A DNA stretch of 64,000 bases from Nocardia fusca NBRC 14340 (GTDB taxonomy: Bacteria; Actinomycetota; Actinomycetes; Mycobacteriales; Mycobacteriaceae): assembly GCF_001618425.1 (NCBI RefSeq), contig NZ_BDCU01000031.1, positions 62,001 through 126,000 of the forward strand, written 5' to 3'. Made by a program: the position numbers and the translations under genes. The notes under the pieces were generated by a model, which saw only the letters and a list, made by a program, of their open reading frames with translations, ran no database searches and had not been told where the DNA came from. Positions 53,901-61,643 of the stretch are shown here, one piece after another (position 1 is the stretch's first letter; each line of letters begins with the position of its first letter).

Positions 53901-55150
53901 ACCGGGGTCGGCGCGACGGCCCGGACCTCGCCGCCGAACGTGCCGGTCTGCGGGCGGATCTCGCCGCCGAAGGCGATTCCCTGCGGGTGGATCCTGCCGG
54001 TGAACGTGGCGCTCCGCGGGTGTACTCCGCCGGTGAACGTGGCGCTCCGCGGGTGTACTCCGCCGGTGAACATGGCGCTCCGCGGGTGCATTCCGCCGGT
54101 GAAGGTGCTGCTCTGCGGGCGGGTCGCACCACCGCGCCGCCCATGCCCGCAACAGCCGGTCCGGTACTGCTGACCGGCGGAACCGGGTTCCTGGGCGCCT
54201 ATCTGCTCGCGGAACTCCTGAACACCACCGAAGACGATGTGGTGGTGCCGGTGCGCGCCGGGGATCCCGCGCACGCCCGCCATCGGCTGCGCACCGCCTG
54301 CACAGCTGTCGTCGCTCCGGAAATCTTCGATGCCGCATGGGAATCGGGACGCATGCGCGTCGTGACCACGCCGCTCCTCGAATACGCCACGGGCGCGGCT
54401 TCGTTCCCTGCGCCGAGCCGGATCGTGCACAGCGCGGCCGAGATCAGCGCGGTCCGGGCCTACAGCGGCCTGCGGCCGGCCAATGTGGAGTCCACCGCCG
54501 CGCTGGTGCGCCTGGCGTACCGGACCGGGGCCGCGCTCACCCTGGTGTCCACTGCCACCGCCGCCGGGCGGCGCGGGGTACTGGCGGAACCGTCCACGCT
54601 GCCCACCGGCTATGCGCAGAGCAAATCGGTCGCCGAACATCTGCTCGCGACGGCCGCGCATGAGTTCGGTATCGCGGCCACCATCGCGCGCCCGGGCCGG
54701 ATACTGCCGCATCCGGCGGATAGCCGGGGCGGGCGCAGGGATTTCCTGCACGAGCTGGTCGCGGCGGCCGAGGCCGTGGGTGCGGTGCCGCGGACCGCGC
54801 TGCGCGAGCCGATGGTCCGCGCCGACGACGTCGCCCGTCTCGTGATCGCTTCCGCTCCCGCGCAACCCACCCGCTCGCCCCGCATTCTCGACCTGTTCGG
54901 GCCGGAACCGGTCGGTCTCACCGAGGTGCTCGGCGCCGTCATCTCGGCCGGGTCCGTCCCCCTGGACCGCTGGCGTGGGCTGGTCGCGGCATCCGGGGCG
55001 CTGCCCGCGCCGCATCGGACCGCCGTGCTCCGCTGGTGCGATATCCAGCTCGCCGGTTTCGACCGTGACTGGGTGTCCGACCACGCGGTACCCCTGCCCG
55101 CACGGAGCGCCGCCGAAGTAGTCGGGCTCCTCGGGCTGCGTATCGGATGA
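50906..55150 (+). CDS. Single-module NRPS, C-A-PCP-reductase (isonitrile lipopeptide synthetase)
   Basis: A 1414-residue nonribosomal peptide synthetase. The condensation domain has HHVALDG at 137-143. The adenylation domain shows LTSGSTGRPKA, NSYGPSEAA and a GTGDRVR motif. The carrier serine is at 962 (GGTSM). A repeat-rich linker spans about 1010-1071, and a reductase domain begins with TGGTGFLGAYLLAELL at about 1087. The GTG overlapping the ACP stop is preferred over ATG 50885. M. tuberculosis Nrp has two modules; this protein has one. That predicts a single amino acid, doubly or singly N-acylated with isonitrile fatty acid and released reductively as aldehyde or alcohol. Confidence 0.92.
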   Translation: MTASSGRALTAAQRGIADALRLWPQRRAFALAEYLTVRGQVDPHLWAAAVRRMITDTEAQRIRLIHTDSGPRQIIDPADRVPVTVTDLSAEPAPEEAARSRMEAALRQPCDPYAGVTTAHLVLITGPGTLLWYHRAHHVALDGYGFAQCARRVAEHYRALCGGPPVPPPERGLDEVIAEDLAYTGSARHDADGAYWRSVLPHRSAPTPATEPLPPVSRRMRTRRALPRWRPPAGARYGVGESILAAVAIHLGRHLAEREIVLGVPMMNRIGSVAATVPTMVLNAVAVPVRIDAAETVAELAGKIGEFLRAARRHSRYRHERLRAELGLIGAGRSLLGPIVNIMPFDYELGLPGIETTARNLSAGPVEDLSINVYLRGGSAELIVDANPGRYSAAQLDTHADAVVRMIEAVATGAGRAVADLGIDYVLLQSPATAPPDHPLELFARHVRCDPDAPALIDGDHLVTRGELLAAALARARVLTTHGVAPGDLVAVAPGGEPDDIVTVLGIAVAGAAHAALDLTLPETGLRELLTALEPSALVHDGRFAALAAEVAPRVPAVVLAPESATPQQITGGPLPPGAGYAVLTSGSTGRPKAVRVGGGALALFVTHAIRRYRWGPGDRVVQFGPLHADTSAEEIFVTLAAGGALVAARATDRSSPAALLALAGRTGATVLDLPTAFWHELAVAVDAGTLAVPPSVRLVVIGGEEASPHLVSRWYARGGPPLHNSYGPSEAAIVCASTELVPGSVPPVPLGTLFPGIGAALAVDRLAADPDPRCGLLHLYGPALADGYLPPGDGFREITVAGTTVRAFGTGDRVRVLDNGTLEFVERVDGTVKVGGQRVGVRAIEDLLRREPGIRDAVITRHGEFALHALVTVTAPRPPDWCAAVRRRLAERLPPAWVPARVRVVEQLPRTRNLKADRSASTADDPAPGDTTARVLAVFAEILGREDLTAADDFFAAGGTSMQTIALANRLTVALGVPVEVDDVLARPTAAALAAPADRGRRDGPDLAAERAGLRADLAAEGDSLRVDPAGERGAPRVYSAGERGAPRVYSAGEHGAPRVHSAGEGAALRAGRTTAPPMPATAGPVLLTGGTGFLGAYLLAELLNTTEDDVVVPVRAGDPAHARHRLRTACTAVVAPEIFDAAWESGRMRVVTTPLLEYATGAASFPAPSRIVHSAAEISAVRAYSGLRPANVESTAALVRLAYRTGAALTLVSTATAAGRRGVLAEPSTLPTGYAQSKSVAEHLLATAAHEFGIAATIARPGRILPHPADSRGGRRDFLHELVAAAEAVGAVPRTALREPMVRADDVARLVIASAPAQPTRSPRILDLFGPEPVGLTEVLGAVISAGSVPLDRWRGLVAASGALPAPHRTAVLRWCDIQLAGFDRDWVSDHAVPLPARSAAEVVGLLGLRIG
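53933..54118 (+). repeat. 33-bp (11-residue) in-frame tandem repeat in the NRPS
   Basis: Six units, the middle three nearly identical (core GERGAPRVYSA), lie between the carrier and reductase domains. Outer units are increasingly diverged (AERAGLRADLA at the start, GEGAALRAGR at the end). Confidence 0.85.
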
Positions 55151-55464
55151 GCGGTCCGGGTCCCGGCTATCCGCGAGCGAGTCGGTCCGCGCCCGCAGCG
55201 AGCCGAGCGGCACCGGCCAGGGACGGCAGTACCCGCGGCGGTCCGTATCCGGTCCCCGTCCGCCCTCGCCGAGCGGATAGCGATTCCCGTGCCGCCGAGC
55301 ATGCTACGCGCCGATTCTCGCACCACCGGATCGCGTGCTGTCGCCGGGATCACCCCGGTGGCCGGGAACCGTGCGCTCCCGTCATCCGACTGATCGATCG
55401 TGCCGAAACCACCGATCATCCGTCCGTTGCCCGGCCCGTGCCGTCTCTGTGGAACGGCACGGTG
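55151..55464. other. 314-bp non-coding stretch upstream of the P-type ATPase
   Basis: The reading frame of the ATPase stays open to the NRPS stop, but its residues are low-complexity and unlike CtpB. I therefore treat it as untranslated leader. It contains promoter P3. I see no other gene. Confidence 0.6.
55364..55392 (+). promoter_or_regulatory. Candidate ECF-sigma promoter P3 (P-type ATPase)
   Basis: GGGAAC-N17-CGACTG ends 72 bp before the ATPase ATG, with flanks GGGAACCG and ATCCGACT as in P2. Confidence 0.68.
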
Positions 55465-57750
55465 ATGCCGTCCCCACCGGATACCCTCGCGCCCGACCGC
55501 ACCGCCCGAATCCGCCTCGCTGTCGGCGGCATGAGCTGCGCGGCCTGCGCCGCCCGGGTGGAGCGCCGGCTCAACAGAATCGATGGCGTCACCGCGGCCG
55601 TCAACTACGCGACCGGTACGGCGACCGTCGATGCCGACCCGGTGATCACCCCCGCCCGGCTGTGCGAAGAGGTGGTTGCCGCCGGGTACTCCGCCGAGCC
55701 GACCCCGCCGGAGCGTCCCGCCTTCGGCGAAACGGGCGCCGAGGACACGGAGGTGACGGATCTGCGCCGGCGATTGTTCGTCGCGCTGCTGGCTTTCTTC
55801 CCGCTGGCCGATCTGTCGGTGATGTTCGCGTTCATCCCGAGCGCTCGTTTCGACGGTTGGCAGCTCGTGCTCACCGTACTGGCGGTCCCGGTGGTGCTGT
55901 GGGCGGCCGCACCGTTCCACCGGCGCGCGCTCGCCAACGCCCGGCATCGCGCGGCGAGCATGGATACGCTCGTCTCCGTCGGTGTGCTCACCGCGACACT
56001 GTGGTCGCTGCACACCATGTACCTGAGCCCCGCCCGTGCCGAAACCCCGGACGGCGTCTGGGCGGCGATCTGGTCCAGCGATTCGATCTATCTCGAGGTG
56101 GCCGCGGGTATCACCACCTTCGTCCTGGCGGGTCGTTACTTCGAGGCCAAGGCCAAACGCGCCGCCGGTGGCGCGTTGCGGGCGCTGGCCGCACTGGCGG
56201 CCCACGAGGTCACCGTCCTGACCCGGGACGGCCGTGAGATCACCGTGCCGGTCTCCGAACTGAGCACGGGCCAGCGGTTTCTCGTCCGGCCCGGGGAGAC
56301 GGTCGCCGCCGACGGCACGGTGATCGGCGGGGCCACCAGCCTCGACGCCAGTGCGATGACCGGCGAATCGATACCGGTCGAGATCGCCTCCGGTGACCGG
56401 GTGACCGGCGGCACCGTCTCGCTGACCGGGCGCATTGTCGTGGAAGCGACGGCGGTCGGCCCGGATACCGCACTGTCGGCGATGATCCGGCTGGTGGATG
56501 AGGCGCAACAGGGCAAGGCGCGGATGCAGCGCGTCGCGGACCAGGTCTGCGCGGTGTTCGTCCCGTTCGTCTTCGTGACCGCCGCCGCCACCTTCGCGTC
56601 GTGGCTACTGCTCGGCCACGGGGCCGACGCGGCGGGTGCGGCGGCGATCGCGGTGCTGGTGGTGGCCTGCCCGTGCGCACTCGGCCTGGCCATCCCGACA
56701 GCATTGATGGTGGCCTCGGGCCGCGGCGCCCAGGCGGGCATCTTCATCAAGGGCCATCGGGCGCTCGAGGCGACCCGGGATGTGGACGTGGTCGTCTTCG
56801 ACAAGACCGGGACCGTCACCAACGGTGCGATGCGCGTGGTCGGCGTCACCGCCACGGGAATCGACGAGGCGGAAGCGTTGCGGCTGGCCGGTGCGGTGGA
56901 AGCCGCGTCGGAGCACGCCGTCGCGGCGGCGGTGACGCAGGCCGCGCGGCGGGCGGGGGAACTCCCGGATACCGAGGCATTCGCGGCGCTGCCCGGCCTC
57001 GGGGCCCGGGGGCGCGTCGCGGGTCGGGAGGTACTCGTCGGGCGTCCTCGGCTGATGGCCGAGTTCGGCTGTGTGCCGCCGGCGGCGCTGGCCGCCGACC
57101 TCGACCGGCACGCCCGGGCCGGGCGCACCGCGGTGTTCGTCGCCGTGGACGAGACCGTGGTGGCGGTGATCGCGGTCGCCGACACGATCAAGGAGTCGGC
57201 GACCGCCGCCGTCGCCCGGCTGCACCGGTTGGGTCTGCGGACCGTCATGCTGACCGGAGACAACGCCTTCGCCGCACAGGCCGTCGCCGACGAGGTGGGC
57301 GTCGGTGCGGTGTTCGCCGAGCTGCTGCCACAGGACAAGGTGACCCGGATCGCGCAGTTGCGGGCGGCCGGGCACCGGGTGGCCATGGTCGGTGACGGCA
57401 TCAACGACGGTGCCGCGCTGGCCACGGCGGACCTCGGGCTGGCGATCGGCACCGGTACCGATGTCGCCCTCGCGGCCGCCGACGTGATCCTGGTGCGGCC
57501 CGACCTGCACACGGTGCCCGACGCCGTCGAACTCGCGCACGCCACCTTGCGCACCATCCGGGCGAATCTGGTGTGGGCGTTCGGCTACAACGTGGTCGCG
57601 ATCTCGGTCGCCGCGCTGGGCTGGCTCAACCCGCTGATCGCCGGCGCGGCGATGGCCTTCTCGTCGTTCTTCGTGGTCACCAACAGCTTGCGGTTGCGCC
57701 GGCGCCGGTCGGGTACGAACGGGCGCGGGGTCGGCGAGTCATCTGCGTGA
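55465..57750 (+). CDS. ctpB: Heavy-metal P-type ATPase, CtpB-like
   Basis: A 761-residue P1B-type ATPase. An N-terminal heavy-metal domain has GMSCAACAARVE. Six to eight transmembrane helices include the CPC metal motif (VACPCALGLAIPTAL). The phosphorylation site is DKTGTVTNG, followed by EHAVAAAV, MLTGDN and GDGINDGAAL. Resemblance to M. tuberculosis CtpB is strong, including SDSIYLEVAAG and AGAAMAFSSFFVVTNSLRLR. CPC predicts Cu(I) or similar soft-metal transport. It ends tail to tail with the CopD-like gene, overlapping 12 bases. Confidence 0.92.
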   Translation: MPSPPDTLAPDRTARIRLAVGGMSCAACAARVERRLNRIDGVTAAVNYATGTATVDADPVITPARLCEEVVAAGYSAEPTPPERPAFGETGAEDTEVTDLRRRLFVALLAFFPLADLSVMFAFIPSARFDGWQLVLTVLAVPVVLWAAAPFHRRALANARHRAASMDTLVSVGVLTATLWSLHTMYLSPARAETPDGVWAAIWSSDSIYLEVAAGITTFVLAGRYFEAKAKRAAGGALRALAALAAHEVTVLTRDGREITVPVSELSTGQRFLVRPGETVAADGTVIGGATSLDASAMTGESIPVEIASGDRVTGGTVSLTGRIVVEATAVGPDTALSAMIRLVDEAQQGKARMQRVADQVCAVFVPFVFVTAAATFASWLLLGHGADAAGAAAIAVLVVACPCALGLAIPTALMVASGRGAQAGIFIKGHRALEATRDVDVVVFDKTGTVTNGAMRVVGVTATGIDEAEALRLAGAVEAASEHAVAAAVTQAARRAGELPDTEAFAALPGLGARGRVAGREVLVGRPRLMAEFGCVPPAALAADLDRHARAGRTAVFVAVDETVVAVIAVADTIKESATAAVARLHRLGLRTVMLTGDNAFAAQAVADEVGVGAVFAELLPQDKVTRIAQLRAAGHRVAMVGDGINDGAALATADLGLAIGTGTDVALAAADVILVRPDLHTVPDAVELAHATLRTIRANLVWAFGYNVVAISVAALGWLNPLIAGAAMAFSSFFVVTNSLRLRRRRSGTNGRGVGESSA

Positions 57751-59688
57751 GCGCGCCAGCTCCGCCAGCATCGCGTTGTAGGCCGCGAGGTCGGAATCGC
57801 CGTACGTATCGTGCTTGCGGTCGGTACGTACGGCGGTCCGCCGGTCCTGAGCGACCCACTGGGTCAGCAGGGCGCCGACCACGATCAGTACCGGGACCTC
57901 CCCGGCCACCCAGGCGATACCGCCGCCCGCGTGCTGATCCGCCGGAAGATCGATACCCCACGGCAATTGCAGGTTCGTGTAGAACCGCCCGCCGATGACC
58001 GACGCAGTCGACATCACGACCACGCCGAAGAACGCGTGAAAAGGCATGATCGCGAACAACATGCCGAGCCGCCCGAGATGGGGGAGCCGATGCGGGCCGG
58101 GGTCGATACCGATAATGGCCCAATAGAACAGGTAGCCGACGATCAGGAAGTGGACGTTCATCAGCACGTGCCCCCAGTGATAGCTGATGAGGTCCTCGAA
58201 CAGCGAGGTGAAGTACAGCCCGTACAGGGTCACCACGAACGCGGGAATGGAGAAGCCCGGATGCGCCAGGACAGCGCTCGCCCGGGAATGCAACACCTCG
58301 AGCAACCCTTCACGCAGCCCGCGTAATTCGCCGCGGCCCGCCGCCGGCACCACCCGCAGCAGCAGCGTCATCGGCGCGCCCAGTACCAGCAGCACCGGTA
58401 CGACCATGTTCAACGCCATATGGGTGATCATGTGCAGGCTGAACATCGCGTACCCGTACGCGCCGATACCCGACGAGGTCGCCACGAGCAGGCTCAGGCA
58501 ACCCAGGACCCAGGAGAAGGTGCGTCGCGCCGACCAGGCGTCGCCCCGGCGACGTAACCGCACGACACCCACCGCGTAGAGCGCGATCCCGGCCAGCGCC
58601 GCGCCGCCGAGGACGATATCGAACCGCCAGAAGGTGAGTAGCCGCCACGCGGTCGGCGGAGCCACGATATCGAAGCCGATGAACGCTTCGTGCGCGCTGA
58701 ACCGGCGGCCCGCGAAGGCCGGCGCCGGCCGCACTCCCGCGGCGGCCGGCAACGCCACCGCGACCAGTGCCGCGGCTCCGGCCGTAGTGAACAGCGCCGC
58801 GGCATGCGCCCGCATCCGGCCGGCCTGCCACACGAGCGCGGCGGCGAGGCCGCCGCAGACCGCCGCGCCGAGCACGAGGCGCCCATAACCGGTGGTCACC
58901 AGCAGATCCGGTGGCAGCAGCAGTGCGATCAGCAGCCCGCCGGTGAGCGCGGCGACTACCAGACACCCCCCGGTCAGTAGCCGGACCCGCCGGATCACGG
59001 CGTCCCGGTGCGCGCCGGCGCGCCGCAGATGCGCGCCGGCGCACCACAGCACACCGCAACACACCGAGAGGGCCGGCTGGAACAGCAACACCGCACCGGT
59101 CGCGTAGTCGTGGCCGGGCCCTTCGCCGGCATTGCCCACGACCACCGGCGGCAGTATCCCGATCGCGGCGAACAACAGCGCCATCGCCGCGCCGAGCCAG
59201 GACAGGGAGAACCGGGAGATCAGCGCGACCCCGGCGGCGAAGAGCGCCACAACCACCCATGCCTTGGGCTTCTCGCTCGCCTCCAGCAAGGGGCCCAGGG
59301 TGCCGTCGCGCAACAACGCCAGAGTCGTGGAACCGCCGATATCCGCCGCCGTGACCGGGACCAATGTCACCGCCGCCACCGCCCATACCGTGGCGGCCCG
59401 TTCGCCGACGCGAAGTCCTGCGTACCCGTCCACGCCGACCCGTCCGCGGCCGGTGGTCTCGGTGCAACACACGGTGAACACCAGCGCGCCCAGCGTGACC
59501 GCGCCGGCCACCATGGCGAGCGCCCGCAGCACGGTGTGGCAGATCGCCTGGGCGAGGCCCGGGAAAGCGGTACCCGCCGCGGCGTAGGGCATTTCTCCGG
59601 CCGATATCGCGGCACCGGCCACCGCGGCCACCGAAAGTGCCGCCGTACCGACCCATACTGTCCGCGCCGAGATCATCCCGATGCCCAT
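57739..59688 (-). CDS. CopD/CtaG-domain copper membrane protein (Rv0102-like)
   Basis: A 649-residue protein with about 16 transmembrane segments. The N-terminal half is CopD-like; the C-terminal half is a caa3-CtaG domain with conserved histidines in MFSLHMITHMALNMVVP, YHWGHVLMNVHF and MPFHAFFGV. Such fusions take copper across or into the membrane, often for cytochrome oxidase assembly. The ATG at 59688 follows GGAG by eight bases. It is transcribed toward the ctpB-like gene; in M. tuberculosis the pair is also convergent but in the opposite overall orientation. Confidence 0.9.
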   Translation of the reverse strand: MGIGMISARTVWVGTAALSVAAVAGAAISAGEMPYAAAGTAFPGLAQAICHTVLRALAMVAGAVTLGALVFTVCCTETTGRGRVGVDGYAGLRVGERAATVWAVAAVTLVPVTAADIGGSTTLALLRDGTLGPLLEASEKPKAWVVVALFAAGVALISRFSLSWLGAAMALLFAAIGILPPVVVGNAGEGPGHDYATGAVLLFQPALSVCCGVLWCAGAHLRRAGAHRDAVIRRVRLLTGGCLVVAALTGGLLIALLLPPDLLVTTGYGRLVLGAAVCGGLAAALVWQAGRMRAHAAALFTTAGAAALVAVALPAAAGVRPAPAFAGRRFSAHEAFIGFDIVAPPTAWRLLTFWRFDIVLGGAALAGIALYAVGVVRLRRRGDAWSARRTFSWVLGCLSLLVATSSGIGAYGYAMFSLHMITHMALNMVVPVLLVLGAPMTLLLRVVPAAGRGELRGLREGLLEVLHSRASAVLAHPGFSIPAFVVTLYGLYFTSLFEDLISYHWGHVLMNVHFLIVGYLFYWAIIGIDPGPHRLPHLGRLGMLFAIMPFHAFFGVVVMSTASVIGGRFYTNLQLPWGIDLPADQHAGGGIAWVAGEVPVLIVVGALLTQWVAQDRRTAVRTDRKHDTYGDSDLAAYNAMLAELARSRR

Positions 59689-59738
59689 CCTGTCTCTCCG
59701 CGAACCGCCGAGCGTCCGGTCCGTTCGCTGCCGAGCGG

Positions 59739-59767
59739 TAGTCGTACGGATCGGCCGGACGGTTCCC
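59739..59767 (-). promoter_or_regulatory. Candidate ECF-sigma promoter P4 (CopD/CtaG gene)
   Basis: On the minus strand GGGAAC (59767-59762), N17, CGACTA (59744-59739) ends 50 bp before the start codon. It is the only copy on the opposite strand and supports the motif as a true promoter. Confidence 0.7.
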
Positions 59768-59861
59768 TGATCGCCGCAGATGTGGCGCGGCTCTCCTTCG
59801 CGTCGACTGCGACGAGCGCGGAGGGACCGGCGGTCTACCACGCGATGACCATCGGCCCGGG

Positions 59862-60872
59862 TCAGTAGCCCTTGGAACGGAGGAAGCCGGCGACGGTGAC
59901 CACCGCTCGGGGGTTGCGCGGGCTTTCGACGAGCGCGGCGTAGGGCAGGGCGATGATGTTGTCCTCGCGAACGGCTGTGGTGCCGGCCATCAGCGGCTGG
60001 GCGCGCAGTTGATCGATCTTGGCCTGTACCGAGTTCTGCGGTCCCGCACCGTAGTCGACGACCACGATCGCCTGCGGATCCCGCTGTGCCGCCGCCTCCC
60101 AAGAGGTCGTGGTCCACGAGTCGTTCAGGTCATCGAAGATATTCCTACCGCCTGCTTTCCGAATGATCTGCGACGGTGCCGCGGTGCGGCCCGAGGTGAA
60201 CGGTTCCGGTGTCGCGCTGTCGAACAGGAACACCCGGGCCGGATCTTTTCCGGCCGGGGCACCACCCGCCGCTTCCGCGACCTGGGCGCGGTACTGCGCG
60301 ACGAGTTGGTCGGCCTTCTCACGCACATCGAAGATCTCGCCGAGGTTGAGGAGGTCGGCGTAGAGGGCGTCCAGCGGTTCCATCACTCCCCGGCGCGTGG
60401 TGCCCGGCTGCCGGCATGCCTCGGTCAACTGGTACGGCACCGCCCCGATCGAGCGCACCCAGTCCGGGGTCAGGCCGGTGGATTCCTTGAACCCGTAGTT
60501 CCAGCCGGCGAAGACGAAATCGGGGGCGGCCGCCTGGACGACTTCGCGGGTGAAGGCATCACCCAGCGGCGGTACGCGCTCGAACTCGGCTCGCCACGGT
60601 GACGTGGCGATATCGCGTTCCTTGCCGGGGTAGCTGGTGTAACCCACCAGTCGATCGGTCAGGCCGAGGGCCAGCATCATCTCGGTGATGCCGGTGTCGT
60701 TGGTGACCACCCGCTCCGGTACGCCGTCGACGGTGAGCGGTGCGCCGCAATTGGTGACCGTCACGGACCCTCCGGCCGCGTTCTTCGAAGCCTCCTGGAT
60801 TTCGGCGCCGCACGCGGTCGCGAGCACCACGCAGGCGAGAGCGATCGCAGAGAGCGGCCGGAATGATCTCAT
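59862..60872 (-). CDS. btuF: ABC transporter substrate-binding lipoprotein, BtuF-like
   Basis: A 336-residue binding protein with a lipoprotein signal (LATAC, Cys21) and the fold of siderophore/cobalamin-binding proteins (GLTDRLVGYTSYPGKE, APDFVFAGWNYGF). It follows the permease and ATPase genes behind a cobalamin riboswitch, so vitamin B12 or a precursor is the likely ligand. Confidence 0.85.
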   Translation of the reverse strand: MRSFRPLSAIALACVVLATACGAEIQEASKNAAGGSVTVTNCGAPLTVDGVPERVVTNDTGITEMMLALGLTDRLVGYTSYPGKERDIATSPWRAEFERVPPLGDAFTREVVQAAAPDFVFAGWNYGFKESTGLTPDWVRSIGAVPYQLTEACRQPGTTRRGVMEPLDALYADLLNLGEIFDVREKADQLVAQYRAQVAEAAGGAPAGKDPARVFLFDSATPEPFTSGRTAAPSQIIRKAGGRNIFDDLNDSWTTTSWEAAAQRDPQAIVVVDYGAGPQNSVQAKIDQLRAQPLMAGTTAVREDNIIALPYAALVESPRNPRAVVTVAGFLRSKGY

Positions 60873-61643
60873 CTACTGTTCCTTCTCGTCGAAGATGATC
60901 TGCGGGACGCCCAGCCGGGGGTGCGGGACGATATGGCCGCCGATCGAAAACCAGCGAGTGATCACCTCGGTGGTGATCACCTCGTGCGGATCGCCCGAAC
61001 ACACGAGCCGGCCCGCGTGGAGGACGAAGATCCGGTCACAGTGCTGGGCGGCCAGATTGAGGTCGTGCAGCGCCGCGATCACCGTGATACCCAGCCCCCG
61101 GGCTGCGGACAGAACGCTGTACTGGTGGTGGACGTCGAGGTGGTTGGTCGGTTCGTCCAGGACGAGCACCCGCGGTTGCTGGGCCAGGGCTCGTGCGATC
61201 AGGACGCGCTGGCGTTCCCCGCCGGACAGCGAGAGGAAACCGCGCGTGGCGAGATGGCCGATATCGGCCGATGCCATCGCCGCCGAGCAGATCTCCCGGT
61301 CACGCCGATGTGTGCCGCGTAGCAGTGCGGTATACGGCAGGCGTCCGGTGGCGACGACCTCGGCGGCGGTGAAATCGAACGGAGTGCTCGAATCCTGGGT
61401 CAGCGCCGCGACCTGACGTGCATTCTCCCGCATGCTGATCGCGGATACATCCCGTCCGTCGACCAGGACGCGCCCGGCCACCGGCGACAGCGCGCGGTAC
61501 AGACACCGCAGCAGGGTGGATTTCCCGCTGCCGTTCGGCCCCACGATGCCGATGAATTCGCCCGGTCCGGCGGCCAGGGTCACCGTCCGGACAACCGCCG
61601 TGCCGTCGAACTCGACTGTGACGTCCTGGTAGTCGACGCGCAT
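60873..61643 (-). CDS. btuD: ABC transporter ATP-binding protein, BtuD-like
   Basis: A 256-residue ATPase with GPNGSGKST, LSGGERQR, VLVLDEP and ALHDLNLAA. Its ATG overlaps the permease stop by one base pair pattern (ATGA). It drives the importer with the adjacent permease and binding protein. Riboswitch control supports cobalamin over iron-siderophore. Confidence 0.9.
   Translation of the reverse strand: MRVDYQDVTVEFDGTAVVRTVTLAAGPGEFIGIVGPNGSGKSTLLRCLYRALSPVAGRVLVDGRDVSAISMRENARQVAALTQDSSTPFDFTAAEVVATGRLPYTALLRGTHRRDREICSAAMASADIGHLATRGFLSLSGGERQRVLIARALAQQPRVLVLDEPTNHLDVHHQYSVLSAARGLGITVIAALHDLNLAAQHCDRIFVLHAGRLVCSGDPHEVITTEVITRWFSIGGHIVPHPRLGVPQIIFDEKEQ

Noticed and set aside
53933..54118. 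CRISPR array
   Set aside because: Repeats are contiguous, in frame and lack spacers.
55147..55464. An ATPase N-terminus starting at the ATG overlapping the NRPS stop
   Set aside because: The 106 extra residues are low-complexity, unlike CtpB proteins, and promoter P3 lies inside this stretch.
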